Source of the DNA: Candidatus Nitrosopumilus sp.
GTDB lineage: Archaea; Thermoproteota; Nitrososphaeria; Nitrososphaerales; Nitrosopumilaceae
DNA length: 64,000 nucleotides
Assembly: GCA_025699075.1 (NCBI GenBank)
Contig: JAILWG010000003.1
Coordinates: 1 to 64,000, forward strand
Direction of reading: 5' to 3'
Notes under the pieces: generated by a model
What the model saw: only the letters and a program-made list of their open reading frames with translations
What the model was told of the DNA's origin: nothing
Databases searched by the model: none
Made by a program: the position numbers and the translations under genes
Shown: in pieces, positions 61,939 through 64,000 of the stretch
Layout: every line of letters begins with the position of its first letter
Position numbering within the stretch: position 1 is the first letter of the stretch

Positions 61939-62055
61939 ATGAATTTAGCACTAAAACAAAAAGTAAAACTTACAATGCCTCGCCACAAAAAGGCATTTTA
62001 TGGATTCTATATCATTACAGCTGTTTCTATAGTGGTACTATCATTGGTGTTATAG
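61939..62055 (+). CDS. 38-aa membrane protein upstream of multicopper oxidase
   Basis: ATG 61939 with GGAG 8 nt upstream. Basic N-terminus (MNLALKQKVKLTMPRHKKAF) then a single span GFYIITAVSIVVLSLVL. The oxidase ATG follows 12 nt after its stop with its own AGGAG, so they form an operon. It may anchor or assist the exported copper protein (inference). Confidence 0.65.
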   Translation: MNLALKQKVKLTMPRHKKAFYGFYIITAVSIVVLSLVL

Positions 62056-62058
62056 GAG
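62054..62058 (+). promoter_or_regulatory. Ribosome binding site of the multicopper oxidase
   Basis: AGGAG 9 nt before ATG 62068, partly overlapping the stop of the preceding 38-aa gene. It supports ATG 62068 as start and translation from a polycistronic mRNA. Confidence 0.7.
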
Positions 62059-62067
62059 AAAAATAGG

Positions 62068-63402
62068 ATGAAACAAAACACAACAATGTTTGTAGTAGTG
62101 GGAGTAATCATTGGATTCAGTATTGCATTTGCAGCATTTATTCAATCACCAGAAATTCAAACAACCATTGCCGACTCATCTGAGATTTATCCAAAATTTA
62201 CAAATCCTAATCCTAAGACATTATCTTATACGTTAATTGCTCAAGACGCTGAAATTGAAGTGTCACCTGGCATACAAGCTAAAGTCTGGACGTACAACGG
62301 AACAGTTCCTGCACCAACTTTGAGATTTTCAGAAGGTGATGATGTTACTGTAAAATTTGTAAACGAAACTCCTTATGCACACACAATCCATTTTCATGGA
62401 ACACATGATTCTACAAATGACGGTGTTTTTCCACAGATAATGCCTGGTGAGGAGTACACGTATCGTTTTGTTGCACATGAAGCTGGCATGTTCATGTATC
62501 ATTGTCATGCATTTCCAACATCAGAGCATGTAAGAATGGGAATGTTTGGTGCAATGATAATTGATCCTGCCATACGTCCAATGGAGCCAGCACGAGAATA
62601 CTTTTTCACTCTAAGTGAGTTTGATCCTAATAATGCATTAGAATACTTTACAGAATTTTATCCAATTAACGGCTATGCAAATCAATACATGGACAATCCA
62701 ATCAGAGTTGTTTCAGGAGAGTTAACTCGATTCTATGTGGTTGGAATTGGAGGAGTTTTGCAATCTCCCTTTCATGTTCACAGTACAATAATGAAAGTAT
62801 ATCCTTCAGGAATTTTATGGAACGAGCCATACTTTGCACAGACACATCTGATTGGAAACGGTGATACGGCAATTATTGAGGCAACATGGGATACTCCAGG
62901 AAAATATTTGTTCCATGTGCATGGAATTCAGGAAGAACGTGGCTCCATGGCAATAATTGAGGTGTTAGAAGATGCATCATCATTATCTAAGATTCAAACT
63001 CCTAGTAACAACAAAGGAAGCTATTCCATGATAGAGTGGCAAGAAGATTTGATAAAATCATTGGAACAACCACAACTAATCTCGTATGATAACCTGGGAG
63101 AAGTAAAAGTTAGTGATGTTCCTAAAGTAAAGACAGACAAAGTAGACATTGTAAAGGATTCATGGAATCCAGATATTGTGGAATCATATGATCCTCTTGC
63201 AATCGAAATTGAATCAGGAACAACTGTTACATGGACAAACCAGGACTTTGTTGTACACACTGTAACTGACAAGGAAAATTCATTTGATTCAGGATTCATT
63301 CAGGCAGGAAAAACTTGGTCATATCAATTTGAAAATAAAGGAGAATTGGATTATTTCTGCACTTTACACCCTTGGATGCAAGGAACTGTCACAATAACCT
63401 AA
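62068..63402 (+). CDS. Two-domain multicopper oxidase with C-terminal cupredoxin domain
   Basis: 444 aa, signal/anchor at residues 7-24. Domains 1 and 2 (about 50-300) contain four HxH pairs: H108/H110 (HTIHFHG), H145/H147 (YHCHAF), H236/H238 (FHVHS) and H283/H285 (FHVHG). These are the eight ligands of a trinuclear copper cluster. Type 1 copper in domain 1 uses H105, C146 and probably H154 and M159. Copper nitrite reductase would have Asp where H108 is, so a laccase-like oxidase is favoured over NirK. Residues 375-444 are a plastocyanin-like domain (H397, C431, H434, M437). Confidence 0.88.
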   Translation: MKQNTTMFVVVGVIIGFSIAFAAFIQSPEIQTTIADSSEIYPKFTNPNPKTLSYTLIAQDAEIEVSPGIQAKVWTYNGTVPAPTLRFSEGDDVTVKFVNETPYAHTIHFHGTHDSTNDGVFPQIMPGEEYTYRFVAHEAGMFMYHCHAFPTSEHVRMGMFGAMIIDPAIRPMEPAREYFFTLSEFDPNNALEYFTEFYPINGYANQYMDNPIRVVSGELTRFYVVGIGGVLQSPFHVHSTIMKVYPSGILWNEPYFAQTHLIGNGDTAIIEATWDTPGKYLFHVHGIQEERGSMAIIEVLEDASSLSKIQTPSNNKGSYSMIEWQEDLIKSLEQPQLISYDNLGEVKVSDVPKVKTDKVDIVKDSWNPDIVESYDPLAIEIESGTTVTWTNQDFVVHTVTDKENSFDSGFIQAGKTWSYQFENKGELDYFCTLHPWMQGTVTIT

Positions 63403-63415
63403 ACATAAAACTGAA

Positions 63416-63799
63416 TTGAACATCTCAAAGTTCTTAAACATTGCAACAATGGCGGTTGTCTTGTTGTTTTTTATTGGAATAATTTCATTTGAATACAAAG
63501 TAATAGGTCTTGCAGAACCACTAATCAGTTTACCCACAGAATGGAAACCATTTTTTGACATTCTATTATGGCCATTAATTATACTGTTAGTGTCTGATTT
63601 AGTTATAAAATATAGAAAAGTCAATGATCCAAAAAAATTCGTAAAAAAATATTGGATTGATATTGTAATGTTGGTTTTGATTCCAATTTTTTCGGCATTC
63701 AAATTTTTGAAGATAGGAGTAAGTTTGGTTAAGAAACTAAAAACATTAAAAATGGGTACAAAAGTTATTCATAAAACAAGAAAATCATTAAAAAAATAA
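63416..63799 (+). CDS. Membrane protein downstream of the multicopper oxidase
   Basis: 127 aa from TTG 63416. Two or three spans (IATMAVVLLFFIGIISF; ILLWPLIILLVSDLVI; WIDIVMLVLIPIFSAF) and a strongly basic C-terminus. No motif. 13 nt after the oxidase stop, probably in the same transcript. Resembles the first half of voltage-sensor-like membrane bundles only in topology. Confidence 0.68.
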   Translation: MNISKFLNIATMAVVLLFFIGIISFEYKVIGLAEPLISLPTEWKPFFDILLWPLIILLVSDLVIKYRKVNDPKKFVKKYWIDIVMLVLIPIFSAFKFLKIGVSLVKKLKTLKMGTKVIHKTRKSLKK

Positions 63800-63961
63800 T
63801 TCTCTTGCTTTGTTCAATAAAGTACAAAAAATCAGATAAGAATTGGACAATATTTTCTGACTAATCTTTGGAATGTATTTTTGATGGACTAAATTATCTC
63901 CAATAATGGTTCAAGCCTTATAGGATTCAATTTTGAATCTCATTTTCTTCTCCAAAAAAGT

Positions 63962-64000
63962 TTAAGTCTCTAAGGATTTGATAATTTCAAAAACTATCTT
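63962..64000 (-). CDS. Possible C-terminus of a gene running off the window
   Basis: The last 39 bases read on the reverse strand as KIVFEIIKSLET then stop. Too short to identify; could be the tail of a gene starting beyond the right edge or chance. Confidence 0.25.
   Translation of the reverse strand, partial: KIVFEIIKSLET

Noticed and set aside
62068-63402. Calling the copper protein NirK
   Set aside because: All eight trinuclear-cluster histidines are present and the catalytic Asp position is His; a multicopper oxidase fits better, though NirK cannot be excluded without phylogeny.

Overview
The window is chromosomal DNA of a marine ammonia-oxidising thaumarchaeon (Nitrosopumilus type). 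The evidence is an AT-rich genome carrying archaeal information-processing genes (aIF2-beta, RIO kinase, Dim2-like KH protein, topoisomerase VI A/B, TFB, archaeal histone, Topo VI and S11). It also has three copper-ligating cupredoxin domains in two proteins, an ectABCD cluster next to an MscS-type channel, stand-alone Lrp/AsnC ligand-binding proteins, and secreted proteins with the IPxWIKNNAxWW repeat that is common in this phylum. Many genes start with TTG or GTG, many neighbours overlap by 4 nt (ATGA), and leaderless promoters look frequent. The species call is inference.

Layout. 1-5.4 kb: a repeat-bearing zinc protein (partial), TrpRS and PheRS alpha/beta. 5.4-5.6 kb: a GC-rich island that folds like a two-hairpin H/ACA guide RNA. 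5.6-14.2 kb: EVE protein, Lrp-like protein, an HExxH protein, aconitase, tRNA-Trp, PLP synthase PdxST, and two secreted repeat proteins. 14.2-20 kb: ValRS, a PTPS/QueD-like fusion, pterin carbinolamine dehydratase, an asparagine-synthase-like ATPase and PurB. 20-29 kb: CBS and Usp proteins, RtcB, a PDCD5-like protein, S11, ThiL, a phosphohexomutase, tRNA-Thr, small membrane proteins and a winged-helix regulator. 29.4-31.2 kb: an isolated AIPR-family (abortive infection) gene. 31.2-37.5 kb: a blue copper protein, tRNA-Cys, histone, TatD, a MoaD-Cgi121 fusion, a THUMP protein, Sua5, zinc microproteins and a YggX-like protein. 37.5-49 kb: PurA, PyrF, a Nudix protein, a cis-prenyltransferase, DUF373, aIF2-beta/DUF424/RIO/KH/Topo VI, and a membrane-anchored Hsp20.

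49.1-55.1 kb is an accessory island. It holds a tyrosine recombinase, then about 1.1 kb of non-coding DNA made of AATTTATA repeats and a dense array of CATG-centred repeats. After that come an unknown membrane protein, a frameshifted ribbon-helix-helix gene, a HEPN-type putative RNase, the 3' stump of a DDE transposase, and a ribbon-helix-helix regulator with a near-palindromic operator candidate. 55.2-61.2 kb: an accessory TFB with an Lrp-like partner, then MscS-like channel and ectABCD, an osmostress module. 61.3-64 kb: a leader with three mutually pairing TTCTCGC/GCGAGAA elements precedes a small membrane protein and a two-domain multicopper oxidase with a fused C-terminal cupredoxin.

The observations most worth following are the recombinase with its CATG/AATTTATA non-coding array, the ubiquitin-like (GG-ending) domain fused to the KEOPS subunit Cgi121, the alternative-pairing leader of the copper oxidase operon, and the HEPN/transposase/RHH island. 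Several short zinc-finger genes below usual ORF length cut-offs are also annotated.
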